From: Pirellulales bacterium
GTDB taxonomy: Bacteria; Planctomycetota; Planctomycetia; Pirellulales; Thermoguttaceae
Assembly: GCA_030607895.1 (NCBI GenBank)
Contig: JAUWJC010000287.1
Span: 1-5,861, forward strand
Reading direction: 5' to 3'
DNA: 5,861 nucleotides
This document shows, piece after piece, positions 5,670 through 5,861 of this stretch. Within the stretch, counting starts at the first letter, position 1. Every line of letters begins with the position of its first letter. The notes below the pieces were generated by a model. It was given only the letters and a program-made list of their open reading frames with translations. It ran no database searches and was not told where the DNA came from. The position numbers and the translations under genes were made by a program.

Positions 5670-5861
5670 CCGGCCGGCTCAATTTCTCGCACCCGGGGCC
5701 CGTTTGTGCAACTGCCCGACAAGAAGCTATACTGGATGTATAAGTGGAATACGACCGTTCACATGATTTGGCCCATGAACGCCCGGTGGTTGTGCCCAGC
5801 CAAAACCCCGGGGTTTGGTGGGGGGCCCCCCCCGCGCGGTCTCGGGGCTTTGTAACCCCCC
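5670..5861. other. Right-end intergenic stretch with G/C-run palindromes, no supported gene
   Basis: I see no coding region here with a recognisable product. Two palindromes stand out: AAACCCCGGGGTTT (5803-5816, perfect) and GGGGGGCCCCCC (5820-5831, within a 6-G/8-C run). A TATACT box (5730s, plus) with a weak upstream TTGTGC is possible but leads to no convincing reading frame. Long homopolymer runs beside the window edge may also reflect sequence-quality problems. Confidence 0.5.

Noticed and set aside
5730..5855. Plus-strand TATACT box followed by an ATG frame of about 39 residues near the right edge
   Set aside because: The -35 partner (TTGTGC) is weak, the ATG is too close to the box for a normal leader, and the peptide is dominated by G/C-run residues with no recognisable family.

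Overview
The window looks like chromosomal DNA from a GC-rich bacterium, most likely a planctomycete or a close relative. This rests on a Tat-exported xylose-isomerase-like TIM-barrel protein, a lipoate ligase-like protein with a PPRQPDYR motif, an IS4-superfamily transposase remnant and abundant short intergenic repeats. The taxonomic call is inference; there is no rRNA or marker gene here.

Layout. Positions 1-378 (minus) hold the C-terminal part of a DDE transposase whose 5' end is lost. A short stretch with a strong 7-bp-stem palindrome follows (427-445). Two plus-strand genes come next: a lipoate/octanoate protein ligase-like gene (511-1290) and a concentrative nucleoside transporter (1449-2669). 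From the other side come three minus-strand genes that look like one operon, transcribed from about 5634 leftwards: a Tat-secreted sugar phosphate isomerase/epimerase-like protein (5590-4682), an NAD(P)-dependent extended SDR reductase/epimerase (4605-3565) and a CPBP-family (CAAX protease/Abi) membrane protein (3568-2846). The last two overlap by a GTGA start/stop. The nucleoside transporter and this operon converge on a 175-bp repeat array. The right end (5670-5861) has no gene I can defend and ends in G/C-run palindromes.

The genes are ordinary housekeeping or accessory types, and I see no defence system, CRISPR array, RNA gene or biosynthetic cluster. The unusual part is the repeats. Two arrays keep a strict 7-bp phase over 25 and 12 units. 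The larger one consists of opposed arms around a 14-bp (2 x 7) core. Arrays start at or inside stop codons, so the terminal residues and stop of one gene, and the stop of another, are made of repeat sequence. One array fills the entire gap between two operon genes and leaves the downstream start without a visible Shine-Dalgarno site. A further 15-bp repeat has expanded in frame inside the ligase gene, and a 13-bp word (TTGGCCACTGACC) recurs in two intergenic gaps. Together these suggest a dispersed short-repeat family, comparable to the heptameric STRR repeats of cyanobacteria, that colonises gene ends in this genome. A second point of interest is the transporter, whose nucleobase-binding Gln-Thr-Glu motif reads Met-Thr-Thr while its ribose-binding residues are intact.
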